Assembly (NCBI GenBank): GCA_027943335.1
Contig: BSBK01001302.1
Span: 2,057,501-2,121,500, forward strand
Length of the DNA stretch: 64,000 bases
Direction of reading: 5' to 3'
Source: Chamaecyparis obtusa
Taxonomy: Eukaryota; Streptophyta; Pinopsida; Cupressales; Cupressaceae
Part shown: piece after piece, positions 11,235-23,317 of the stretch
How positions within the stretch are numbered: position 1 is the first letter of the stretch
Layout of the letters: every line of letters starts with the position of its first letter
Notes under the pieces: generated by a model
Database searches by the model: none
Told to the model about the DNA's origin: nothing
Seen by the model: the letters and a program-made list of their open reading frames with translations, nothing else
Position numbers and translations under genes: made by a program

Positions 11235-14200
11235 ATGGCTGAAGTTGGTCTCTCTCAAAATTCATATGCATCCGCCAATCATGACAAGAAATCAGAGCAA
11301 CAAATCAGGAGAAGGGTAGCAGAATTTCATCCAAACGTTTGGGAGTACGAATTCCTGCAGTCCCTTTCATCGCCATATGGGGTAAGTAAAGGTTAATTAC
11401 TGCAAAGTTCTTAATATAGTATTTTATTTCCTTCTCTTTTCTGTACCGTTTCCAAGCTAAATCTCATATATCTATTGAATGACAGGCTCCTTTGTACTGC
11501 GAGAGGGTTAACACCTTAATTGAGGAGATTAAGATGGATATATTTGATGGTCTGGTTGGAGATGGAGAAAAGAATATGAATCCGTCTGCTTATGACCTTC
11601 TTGAAAGGTTCTTCGTTGTTGATATTCTGCAGAGCCTGGGAATTGAACGCCATTTTAAAAAAGAAATAAAAGCAGTTCTAGATTATACTTACAAGTAAGT
11701 TGGTTTATATATAAAAACACTTAAATCTAACAGACGTTAAATGGTTTGTTTATCAAAAGTTGTTTACAGTATTAAACTGGTTTGTTCATACAAAAAATTG
11801 TTCACATTTTTCTTTATCATTCTACATTCTTTTCAGATATTGGAATGACGAAAAGGGTATTTCTTGGGCCAGCGGAAACCTTATTGTTGATCTCAACACT
11901 AATGCTTTGGGATTCAAAGTTCTTCGCCTTAATGAATATTACGTGTCTCCAGGTTGTTATTCACTTATTCTTTAGCTTAATCGATATTATAAATGTAGAA
12001 TCTTAGATTAAGTGATCAGTTTTTATGTTTGCAAATGTATTTCTAATATTGTTATTGAACAGATGTTTTTCAGAACTTCCAAGATGAAATGGGACAATTT
12101 ATTGATCTCGAGAACTTTAAAGAAGATGAATCCAAATTAAGAAGTCTATTGAGTTTATATCGAGCTTCAGAGATTTGTTTTCCAGAGGAGAATATCTTGA
12201 AACAGGCCAAAATGTTTGCTTCTACATGCCTACAACAAGCAATTGAAGAAAATCGAGAGTTGATGAACAAAAGTCAACTTATAATAGAGGCAAGCATTCC
12301 ATTAACTATAAAAAACTTTAGTAGTCCATTATAAGGTTGCGCATTAAATAGACCTGTAATATCTAACTCAATGATTGTGGTTTTCAAAATTTAAGCATAT
12401 TATTAGATTAAAATAATATAAAAATAGTAAGATTTATCTTGTATATACATAGACACAATTTTAGATGACATGTTTATCTGTAATTTTATAAGTTTGATCT
12501 TGATGGAAAATAACTACTAGTTAGTCCATGTGAATAAAGGTTCTCAAGGATCTTTGAATTAGATCACACATATTTTCTCTCTAAGTGATCCATCATCATA
12601 TTTAAAATTTGAGATTTGTAATGTGATTCGGTGTGGGGTTCTTTTTAAATATTTTTTAAAAATATTTTTAGGACTTGGACCTCTCACCTTGTCATAATAA
12701 TCAATTCATCTTGCCGCTTGACCAAATATGTGGCTCTTAAATAAGGCTTATTTTATTCTCTCAACTTGTAGTTTATACATGCTTTCTTGAGTCATTAATT
12801 TACTTCAGTGATTGTTAAAGTTAATATAATCTCATCTAATTCTAATTGTATAGGTTGAATATATTATGAAATATCCATGGACATGTAGAGTCCCTAGATG
12901 GGAGGTATGGAACTATATCAAAATATTTAGAGGAGACATTGATGCTTCAATGTGCATGAAGGGAGTTTATGAGTAAGTCCAAGCATCATTTCATGTATAC
13001 CTTTCTTAATAATTTGCATAGTAAGAACGCATTCAATTACGCTTAATATAAATTTATTTATTTCTCCACTTCATGCAAGAACATCATATTGTCTAAATGG
13101 CTAAATCTAATCTAAATAGTGATAATTATTTTACTTTTTCTTTCAGAATGCCAAGTGACAAAAGAACAAAGATTTTGGAATTGGCAATACTAGACTTTAA
13201 CATATTGCAAGATCAACACCATAATGAGCTCAAAATTTTATCCAAGTAAGGGAACTATGTAGTAATTTGTCCTTATTTTAATAAATTTCAAATTTACTTT
13301 GTTTAGGATATCATTATGTTCCTTAAAGAACTAATACCGGGTCAAATATTTTGGTATTGGGATATGAATAAATAGATGGTGGAATGAGACAAAAGTGAAG
13401 GAACTAAATTTCTTCAGGCAACGACATGTGGAGTTCTACTTTTTGTATGCATGTGGACTTTATGAGAAAGAACTCTCTGCAACTAGACTTTGCTTTGCTA
13501 AAGTGGGTGCACTCATTACTCTTCTTGATGATATTTTTGACACTTATGGAACCATTGATGAGCTTGTACCTTTTGCAACAGCTTTGATCAAGTATGTTAA
13601 TATGTTATACAATATATTATTACATAATAACATTTTAGTGTATATGTTGATATTATTTGTGTATATGTTATTTATTATAATTTTAATGTTAGGTGGGACA
13701 TCTCAATAATGAATCACCTTCCAGAATATATGAAAACATGTTTCCAATTTGCGTATAAAACATACATGGAAATAGCTACAGAGGCGGAGAAGATACATGG
13801 TCCATGTGTGCAAAAGTGGATGCATGACATTGTAAGTTATTTTTTTACAAAAAAATTTAGTTTAGATTTAAAATATCTAAAAAAATAGTAAATTTTTATT
13901 TTGTTTAAGAAATTGTTTGTTACTGTAAAACTAATGGTATATTCTTGATTTTAAATTGAAGTGGAAGACTATTATTTTGGCACAACTTCAAGATGCAAAG
14001 TGGATTGCTAACAATTATCTACCAAGTTTGGCTGAATATTTAGAAAGTTCCGTACCATCTACAACAGTTCCGGTACTTTCATTATTTTCCATGCTTCTAA
14101 TTGACACAATTTTCCCCGATGATATTATTGAGAAAATTACTATGTTCCAAAATTGTGTTGCATGGGGTTGTCGACTAGTTGATGACTCCAAAGATTTTCA

Positions 14201-14603
14201 GGTACATATTTACTATTATGTAAATATTATTGATTCATTTTCTACGAAGTATACATTCTAATAGAAAAATGACATAAATATTTATTCACAATGGTTTTTG
14301 AAGGATGAGAAAGAGCATGGAGAGAGTGCATCATGGATAGAGTGTTATATGAAGGAAAATCCTGGAACTACAAGGAAGCAAGCTTTAGATCATGCCAATA
14401 TGCTTATTGAGTCAAATTTTGAAGAATTGATCAAATATCGGATATTCTATGAGTATTGCATACCAAGTACTTGCAAGAGATTATATTTTGATATGTATAG
14501 GTCGGTAGCTTTCATTTTCAAGGATATTGATGGATTTTCAAAATCTAGCAAGGCTATTAGAGATGACATAAAGAAGATTCTAGTTGAACCTATATATTTT
14601 TAG
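11235..14603 (+). CDS. Terpene synthase 1 (TPS-d type, ten exons, 603 residues)
   Basis: Class I terpene synthase, ionising a prenyl diphosphate with bound magnesium. Exons: 11235-11381, 11486-11694, 11837-11952, 12063-12289, 12854-12972, 13147-13245, 13376-13591, 13693-13831, 13962-14201, 14304-14603. All phases join, giving 603 residues without internal stops. Seen: RR(x8)W at residues 26-36; an RQR segment before the active site; DDIFD at 357-361 (13527-13541); second metal motif DDSKDFQDE at 498-506, with Asp where Ser/Thr is usual. Only 25 residues precede RR(x8)W and an upstream stop fixes the start, so there is no plastid transit peptide and a cytosolic sesquiterpene synthase is the best guess. 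Nine introns match the gymnosperm class II layout. Intron 4 (12290-12853) starts with GC. The product cannot be predicted. Confidence 0.92.
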
Positions 14604-17039
14604 AGAGTAGAAGTGAGACAAATTATATATTTATTTAGTACCATTCATATGTGTACACGTGTCTTGCATTATATTTATGAAATATATTTGTGAGATATAG
14701 GATTGTAAAGGAATGTGACAATTATGTAATCATTAGTATATATTGTTCTTAGAAAAGTATTTCTTTATCTCAATTAAATCTATGGAATGTTTATTTTAGA
14801 TATTATTTGTAAAATTATTTATTACTTAATTAACCTTGTTTGACCCAACCACATTCTTTTATTAATAATATTTTCAATCTAAAATTGATAAATTATTTTA
14901 ATAAACCTATTGTTAAAACTATAATATTGATTTCATATATAGAGAATTTGTTGATTAAAGGGACTACATAAATAGAATATAACATAATTCATATTAGATT
15001 TTTAAAATAAAATAAACAAATATATATTTAAAAATAATTCATCTATTATAATTAATTACAAGGGCTTCACTTAGTGAGCCTAGGTCATAACACATGTTCA
15101 TGGCATACCCAAGAATACTCCTATCTTTTTTAAAAATATCACCCCAAACTTCTTTTTTATCACCCCCTTCCAATACCCACCCAATATCCCCAACACCCCA
15201 TTTCGTTTAAAAACCCTCTTAATCCCCCCGCTATATAGGCAATGTATTGCCTTATTTTTTGCCCATTTAAAACCCCCCAATATGAACACACGTGGTATTG
15301 TATTGCCCCATCAGTGAAGACCTCGTGAAATCAATAAATAAAATTTAAAATTTAAATATTTTGGATATAAAGAAAAAAAATTATTAAAAAAATTATTTCC
15401 AACCTTCTTAAGATAGATTATTATGGAGCATAAGTTTTGAAAAATATCATTTGCAGACAATATTATTAATTAATTTTTTCAAGTCTTTGTTTATTCTTAA
15501 AGTTTGTAGATTGCAGAGAGAGTGAGACTAGTTGAATACCTATCTCCATTTATGGTCCAATAAATGAATGCAAGGGTCTACTACAATCTTGTCTATCATT
15601 CATCCAATATTTCAGCATATTGGAATGAATGGTCTTCAAAATTGTCGAAAACAATCAATAAAGGTATGCACGTTTAATCAAAAAGTTTACCAAAACAACA
15701 AAATAGTGTGTAATGTACTAAAATAAAAAGAAATGGCTACAAATACCTTATCAAATATGCAATTTGCTAATGCATGTTTGATCCACTTATGAAAGTGATA
15801 TTGAATACTTAGACTCTTGTTTATCCCTACTACATTTCAATAAACACTAATATTTGCAAAAATGGAAAGATTTGTGTTAAAAAATAATAAAATAATGTAT
15901 AAAATACATAATCCATAGGATTGAAGACTGAAAAGTACAAAGACCTTGTTGGTGAATTGCATGTGAATCTCAAATTATTATTTTAAAAGAAAGAAAAACA
16001 TGATAAGCATTTTTCCTCATTTTGTTAATTTCTTATTCAATAATATAGATATTTAATTCTAATATATTTTATTAGTATTTAACTTTTTTTAATAATTTTT
16101 TTAAGAACATAAAAAAGATAGATTAATAAAAGAAGATAATATTCAAAGATATTCTTATAAAAAGAAAATAATAATAAAATATAGATTCACATTCTTTTTC
16201 TTAGTAATAATATTTCAATATATGTCTTTTTAATTTTTTAAAGCAATGCAAAATCATTACAATGGATTATCTACTAGCATTGAAAAGAGTTTTTTTATTG
16301 GTAATTTTATTAGTATTTATCTTTTTTTTAATCAATTTTTTTATCAACTTTTGACTAATTGGAATTGTAATACATGGTAAGTACAATTGTCTAAAGCTTT
16401 ATTTAACTATGTATTTTCTTGGATTATTTTAAGGCTAAAATAGCTTATTTGTTTATACATTTTTGTTTGTATCGATACTAACATTAGATATGTATGTTGT
16501 AATAGTGTACACTTGTATTGGTCCAATTTGTTTTGTAATTATATTCGTGAACAATTTCATTGTCCTATGTTAAACAATTTAATCATCCTATATTGTTAAA
16601 TTTAATTGCTTAATGCTCCACACTTATAATTGTTCATGATAATTAATTGATATTTAATTATTTATTTTATATTATAAATGTAAATTATAAATATCTCATG
16701 TGTTAGTTAGAATCATTATTTAATAAAAATAATGAATCTAGACTAATTATCAATGACATGTAATATTCACCTACCTATAAATCATGCCTACTGAAATATT
16801 ATTTTCTTGATTAGTGGATTCCAAATCCTAAAATGTTTATATTATATCTCATTAAAATGTATTTACGTTCTTTTATATCCATTTTAGCGTTAATTTTCTT
16901 AGTAACGTGAATAATAAGATTCAAAACTAAATATCCTTAAATATGAAATATAGGGTTTTCTATCTATCCACAATGATGAAGTTAAATGTATAAATAAAGA
17001 TAAAATTATGAATATAAAATTTTTGTTAGCATAAACATT
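14604..17039. other. TPS1 3' flank and AT-rich spacer
   Basis: Homology with the TPS2 3' flank continues to about 14865 (shared ATTATGTAATCATT and GTTTATTTTAGATATTAT). Beyond that is AT-rich sequence without a gene. A C-rich patch at 15130-15290 gives a minus-strand 63-codon frame that is only a composition effect. Confidence 0.5.
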
Positions 17040-17315
17040 CTACATTTAATAGGGAAATAAGCCACCATGAAGTCCATGAAATATTAAAATAAGTCCATAT
17101 GTCAATCATATAGTCCTAATAACAAGTCCACATATGAGAAACTATAACTTGTCAATCAATCTAGTCCTCATAACATGTCAATGAAACACTATAAAATGTC
17201 CATGAAACAAGATATCAAGTCAAACTAATAGTCCTAATAATATGACAATGAAATAGACTAACAAGTCCATACAACAACATAACAAGTCCACATGAAATAC
17301 CAATAATATGAGAAA
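17040..17315. repeat. Degenerate short repeats built on AAGTCCA / TAGTCCTAATAA
   Basis: Phrases of the type AAGTCCATG, CAAGTCCACAT and TAGTCCTAATAA recur about a dozen times over 275 bases with irregular spacing. It looks like an old satellite-like array that has lost register. Confidence 0.45.
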
Positions 17316-18350
17316 CTCAAATAGGTAGCATAATCTAACTCTGGTCTAGAGTCTTTTTTACTCCACGTGAAGTTGACCAAGTTGTACCATCCCACACAAG
17401 GAAAACAAGTTCTCAAAATAAAATTCTCAATTAATGAATTTATATAAAACTATGTGCACATTAATTTATATAAAAGTGTGAGCATAAGACAAATTTCTTT
17501 GAAATTACTATGGCAATCTACTAAGTGTCTCCCACTACCTAGTCTTCATGTAACATATGCTCACCAAATGCGACATCATGTACATGTTAAAAAAACACAT
17601 GAGGAGACATGTATGATTGAAATTTATGTTTGGTTCACGTTTAATTAATCAAATAATGAGAATTTGAATAACCACACGATGGTGCTAAAAAATGTCATAT
17701 GTGGGACGTGGAGGTCCAATCATGTGAACACCAAATGTTGTAGTAGTTGGGTCCTATAAAATAATGTTACAAAATATTATGATCATTTTTTATAATCCTT
17801 ATAAAAACCCTAAAAATTGCACATTACAAATTTAATTTTAATAAATGACCTCAAATAACTTTGATGAAGGTTGAATCCCAGTAGTAATGTCAACCTAATA
17901 GCATATATAATATGAAAATTCAATTCATTTTAAATGATCTTATAAATTCAGCATATACATATTTGTAAGTATATAAATACTTATATTATAGAAAAAAATA
18001 CAATAAAGGTATGTGATGCTCAACCACTGATCGAAGAGGACATGAACTAGAGCCCATCTTTGACACCTTTCCTATGCCCTATAATTGCAAAAATTATATC
18101 ACATGTTATTAAACTTAAGTTTTAAATAATTATTTATTTTAAATGCACTTAAATCTAGAGATCAATGTGCATACCATGAAGGGTTTTCTGATATCTCTAT
18201 GTGTGGACAAAAATAGAAATGCTTAGTCATGTTCAAGGTACTTGATGGCATAGGACCCATCATCTGTACAACAAACAATCCATATGTTATGGACTTTAAA
18301 ATATATATAATTATTGATATTTGTACAAATTATATTTTTCTATCAATGAC
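17316..18350. other. Spacer without a recognised gene
   Basis: AT-rich with scattered short frames. Nothing here matches a family I know. Confidence 0.4.
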
Positions 18351-18770
18351 TTATATGAATACCTTTGTAGGATGATCCTTGGTGCAAACAAAATCAACAT
18401 AAGATGCAATATCATCTCCACCATGAACTATATTAGAAGGGGTAGGAGAACTCACACCCACACATATCTACCCATAAATCATGCACAATAATTTTGTGTG
18501 GTGGATGCAAGTCCCTCATCTACGTAGATTGCTTGCTCAAATTGCCTAAAAGGGTACTCCATGCACCCTATGTGGAAATCATAGCTCGATATTGTATAGG
18601 TGCTTATAATCACTAAAGTAGGAGGAGGAACAATAGGAGGATCATGCACAAGTCAAGTTGCTTCTGAAACATGTGCTCCCATCCTACTTTTTGGCATGCC
18701 ACCACCAATGGCTTGAAATGATCTCATGTCAAAATAATTGGGTTTTTTCCCAATTCAAATTCAGCCCATA
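18350..18770 (-). pseudogene. Unidentified decayed coding remnant
   Basis: Read leftwards from about 18770, one frame gives FDMRSFQ, GGGMPKSRMGAHVSEAT, LVHDPP and YDFHIGCMEYPFRQFEQ before stops accumulate. The first half of the same frame is also kept in the duplicate near 20105-19975, where it reads GGGMPKNRTGAHVSNATRL. Conservation of frame between two diverged copies suggests a former protein, perhaps from a transposon. I do not recognise the family. Confidence 0.3.
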
Positions 18771-19950
18771 TTTTTTCAAAAAATAAAAGGACACCTCATA
18801 ATTAGGTTGAGGTGGATGGTCAAATACCATCCACCATCGCTCCCAAAAATGTGAAGTTATCTATGGATTTTGGCACCACCTAGTGGAAATTGTTTTCTTT
18901 TTTTTTTTTAGAATTGGAAGTTTAGTGCTTGGATCAACAAAGGGGCTAATTGTTGTTTTTTAATGCACAAATCATTGAACTCTTTATGATGAATATTACT
19001 CCCCTTATTCAACCACTATGATGTAAGATAAAGTAAACATAAAGATTATATAATAGAAAATAAATTCCTTGAAATACATAATACCCATTAAGATAAAAAT
19101 TTTGAAATTTCAAATAATAGTTTTGAAATCAACAACAAAATTTTCCCTCTCCAAAAAAATATCCTTTTGATCAATTGATTATGTACATGACCATATAAAA
19201 CCATATGATAGATCTATAAGTCATAGATCTTAAGAGATTTCAATAAATAAATTAAATTATAGAATTCTCATTTAATATAGAAACCAATAAATATGGTGAA
19301 ATGTTTACAAAGAAACCCCATCGTAATTTGTGTTTTGCCTTAACAAATACATTAGAATTATTTGTGTGTGCTTAGCCTTTCAATATGCGAGTTGAGTGGA
19401 TCTATGAGAATATTAACCTCTATGATTAGAAAGTTTTTAAAAATGATAAATATTTCATGTACAAAGTAGAATATGAGTATATGTTAGTTGGATTGAAATG
19501 AAAGATTTTTAATAACATCTATAAGGTCAAAGTAGTCTATGGGACCTCATGAACTAACACAAAACCTTTCTAAATTTGTAATCTCCTTTTGAAATTGAAT
19601 CTTCTATTTTGGTGATGAAGTTTTTAGTTTTTCCCACCCTTAATTCCTCAAAATAAATGATTAAGTTTTAAATTTCTAAGGTGTGTTACTAGTGGAAGTG
19701 TGCCAGTAGTTGTTATAGCCACACACATGTAAATCTTAAACAATACATCAAATTTAAACCGATTTCTTCTTGGTTGTCTTTGTTTGTAACTTAATTGTTA
19801 GCTATTGTTCTAGCTATTGGGTAGTAATGACAAATACTATTGGATCTTTATGCAGGGTTGAAGACCACATAAAAAGTTTGTCAATACTAATGCACAAATG
19901 TCCCAATTGAAAAATTGTCAATACTTATGCTCAAATGTCCTCTTGTCCTA
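18605..19950. repeat. Tandem duplication unit U1 (~1.35 kb)
   Basis: Direct repeat with U2 at an offset of about 1370 bases. Anchors are ATCACTRAAGTAGGAGGAGG at the start, TAATTGGGTTTTTTCCCAA near 18737, and TTGTCAATACTAATGCAC near the end. It contains an A-type segment at about 19050-19690. Confidence 0.8.
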
Positions 19951-19974
19951 TTTTGAGACAAATATTTTAAGACA

Positions 19975-21325
19975 GATAATCACTGAAGTAGGAGGAGGAC
20001 CAGTAGGAGGATCATGCACAAGTCGAGTTGCATTTGAAACATGTGCTCCTGTCCTATTTTTTGGCATGCCACCACCAACCCCTTGAAATGATCTCATGTC
20101 AAAATAATTGGGTTTTTTCCCAATTCAAATTCAGCCCATATTTTTTTCAAAAAATAAAAGCACACCTCATAATTAGGGTGAGGTGGATGGTCAAATACTA
20201 TCCACCATCGCTCCCAAAAATGTGAAGTTATCTATGGATTTTGGCACCACCTAATGGAAATTATTTTCTTTTTTTTTCAGAATTGGAAGTTTAGTGCTTG
20301 GATCAACAAAGGGGCTACTTGTTCTTTAGTAATGCACAAATCATTTAACTCTTTATGATGAAGATTACTCCCCTTATTCAATCACTACAATGTAAGATGA
20401 AGCAAACATAAAGATGATATAATAGAAAATAAATTCCTTGAAATACATAATACCCATTAAGATAAAAATTTTGAAATTTCAAATAATAGTTTTGAAATCA
20501 ACAATAAGATTTTCCCTATCCAAAAAAATATCCTTTTGATCAATTGATTATGTACATGACCATATAAAATCATATGATAGATCTATAAGTCATAGATCTT
20601 AAGAGGTTTCAATAAATAAATAAAATTATAGAATTCTCATTTAATATAGAAACCAATAAATATGGCGAAATGTTTATAAAGAAACCCCGTCATAATTTGT
20701 GTTTTGCCTTAACAAATACATTAGAATTATTTATGTGTGCTTAGCCTTTCATTATGCGAGTTGAGTGGATCCATAAGAATATTAACCTCTATGATTAGAA
20801 AGTTTTAAAAAAATGACAAATACAAATTTCATATACAATGTAGAAATATGAGTATACGTTAGTTGGATTGAAATGAAAGATTTTTAATAACATCTAAAAG
20901 GTCAAAGTAGTCTATGTGACCTCACAACCTAACACAAAACCTTCTAAAATTTGTAATCTCCTTTTGAAATTGAATCTTCTATTTTGGTGATGATGTTTTT
21001 AGTTTTTCCCACCCTTAATTCCTCAAAAGAAATGTTTAAGTTATCAATTTCCAAGGTGTGTTACTAGTGGAAGTGTACTAATAGTTGTTATAGCCACGCA
21101 CATGTAAATCTTAAACAATACATCAAATTTAAACTGATTTCTTCTTGGTTGTCTCTGTTTGTAACTTAATTTTTAGCTATTGTTCTAGCTATTGGGTAGT
21201 AATGAGACATACTATGGGATATTTATGCAGGTTCAAAGACCACATAAAAAATTTGTCAATACTAATGCACAAATGTCCCAGTTCAAAAATTGTCAATACT
21301 TATGTTCAAATGTCCTAGTACTCAT
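19975..21325. repeat. Tandem duplication unit U2 (~1.35 kb)
   Basis: Second copy of the same unit, 5-8% diverged by eye, with the A-type segment at about 20420-21040. The pair lies entirely in the intergenic region between the two synthase genes. Confidence 0.8.
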
Positions 21326-21332
21326 TCAAAAA

Positions 21333-21545
21333 ATTCTAACTAATGGAGGTACAAGTGGGCAGCTATCAGTACATGATATTATGCTGACATGATATTCTAA
21401 CTAATGGAGGTACAAGTGGACGGCTATTAGTACATGATATTATGTTGACATAAATTAATACATGATATTTTTTTGACACGATATTCTAACTAATGGAGGT
21501 ACAAATGAACGGCTATTAGTCCATGACTCGTTGACATTAACATGT
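21333..21545. repeat. Minisatellite, three ~60-bp units
   Basis: Units starting ATTCTAACTAATGGAGGTAC occur at 21333, 21393 and 21483. The third is displaced by a 30-base partial copy (AATACATGATAT). Confidence 0.7.
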
Positions 21546-21564
21546 CATATTTTAGACATAAAAC

Positions 21565-21630
21565 TGAAATTCTGCTAAAATATTTAGTTGAAATTCTGCT
21601 AAAATATTTGGTTGAAATTCTGGTATTCTT
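21565..21630. repeat. 24-bp tandem repeat, about 2.5 units
   Basis: The unit TGAAATTCTGCTAAAATATT is repeated at 21565, 21589 and 21613, the last truncated. Confidence 0.7.
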
Positions 21631-21639
21631 CTAATGGAC

Positions 21640-23100
21640 TGGATGCTCCGTGTTCTTGTCTTAGTATAGGAACATGATATTTTTTAGCTTGGAGCCAAGG
21701 CAGAAAAAACACAAGGAAATAACTTTAGTTCTGAAATTCCACAGGATGTCATACTCACAAAAATTCTTCTATCCTTAGAAATGAATGGATATGACTATTC
21801 GTGGGAAAGAAGGGAAGAAAGAAATTTTGACTTCAAAGTGTGTCAAAATCAGTTCTATTTCTGTCTATATGTCTATATGCTTTCAAGTATGTTGACATTA
21901 GATAATTTCATGAACATCAAAGAAAAAAAATATATTATGTTCAATGTCATTTTGCATTTAATTTCATTTATAGGAATATTTTAGTGCAGTAATATATTGA
22001 TAATTTGATATGATCATGGTCTATGGTTTGAGATCTATTTATTTTTATTATATTCTTATTCGTAGTAAACTTAATATATTTCTTATTTATTCATTCTTAT
22101 TTGTATTTATTTCTATATATTCTCCACTTAACTCAAGATCATTATCGTATCCTTTTAATTTATTTATATGTTATCGTGGATTAAAACCTAGTTCAATCCC
22201 AAGGCACATAAGAATGCTCCAAAACTGAAATCTTCGAATTCAAATGGTAACTTTCTTGCCCTTATCTAGATAAATTGTTATGAGACATCTCAGCACATGT
22301 GTATACCACATATTGTTTTATAATATTTAAAGAGGTTTTATTGTGCATCGTCAAGAGGTTATCAAACTAGTATCTCCTCATTGACCTAGATTGCTTATTT
22401 CAATCCATGTCAGCCTTCACTAATATCCAATCCAAAAAAATATTTTAAGAGCATTGTTTCATTTGTATGATATTTAAAAAGATTTTCTTGATCATCATTA
22501 AGAAGTTATCAAACTAACATCTCCTCAAATTGCACTATTGCTTACTTCCATCCATGTCAACCTTCACTATTATCCAATCCAAGAAAATCTTTTAAGGACA
22601 TTTTCTCAGTCTTAAGTGCTCTATTTCTTTCCATAGCATATATTCCTTTACTATATTCATTCCTACAACTAAGTTGTAAAACCTGATTCATAGCAAACCC
22701 ATTCTAAATATCACAAACAAAATACTCTCAATTGTTCTAAATTTCACATTAAATCATCTTTTATATGCTAATCTTTGCTATTAATTTATTCTATCATATA
22801 TATATTGTTATATATCTTATATCATAAAAAATAAACTTTCTTTATTTTCACATAAATGATCTCATTCCTATTAAATTGTGTTCCACGCTATGTACAATCT
22901 ACAACGTAAAAGAAAAATATCTTCTTTCACCACTTACTTTTTCAAGTCAAAATGTTCCTCTTACCCAGGACTAGAACTCTATTATTATTACTGAATTTTA
23001 CCTCAAATTTATGTCCAAGTCTGAAACACCCAAGAAAGAAAAGAAACACAATCAAAACATAGTACAAATAATAGAAAATTGATTCCATTGTCCTCATCAG
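21640..23100. other. Intergenic spacer upstream of TPS2
   Basis: Segments 21660-21800 and 22070-23040 match the TPS1 upstream region, A2 end and 10090-10970 respectively. The short frames at 21781 and 22010 are AT-rich and unsupported. Confidence 0.5.
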
Positions 23101-23317
23101 CTGACAACAATTGCTTGCATAAGATTTTTTTGGTCCTTAGTTCACTAGCTTAATGAAATAAGGACCACAGGAAATCTCTAAAAAAAATCTCTTTTACTGG
23201 AGTCTGGTAACTCATTCTACTTAAAACTCTCCTCTATATAAGACATGGGAAGTGAAGTTTCCTTTCCATAATTCTCTCTGAGTTGAGTCTTTTAGTGTCA
23301 CTAGTGAAGATTCTCTA
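23101..23317 (+). promoter_or_regulatory. TPS2 promoter with TATA box, CGTCA motifs lost
   Basis: TATATAAG lies at 23235-23242, about 80 bases before the ATG. The region aligns with the TPS1 promoter, but the three CGTCA/TGACG positions read CATCA, TGACA and CACTA here. An in-frame TGA at 23279-23281 precedes the start codon. Confidence 0.5.

Noticed and set aside
11492..11698. Individual synthase exons as separate small genes
   Set aside because: Splice sites and phases join them into one 603-residue protein; the ATG here is an internal or intronic Met.
15098..15289. 63-codon minus frame
   Set aside because: Produced by a C-rich patch; the peptide is repetitive Gly/Lys with no start context.
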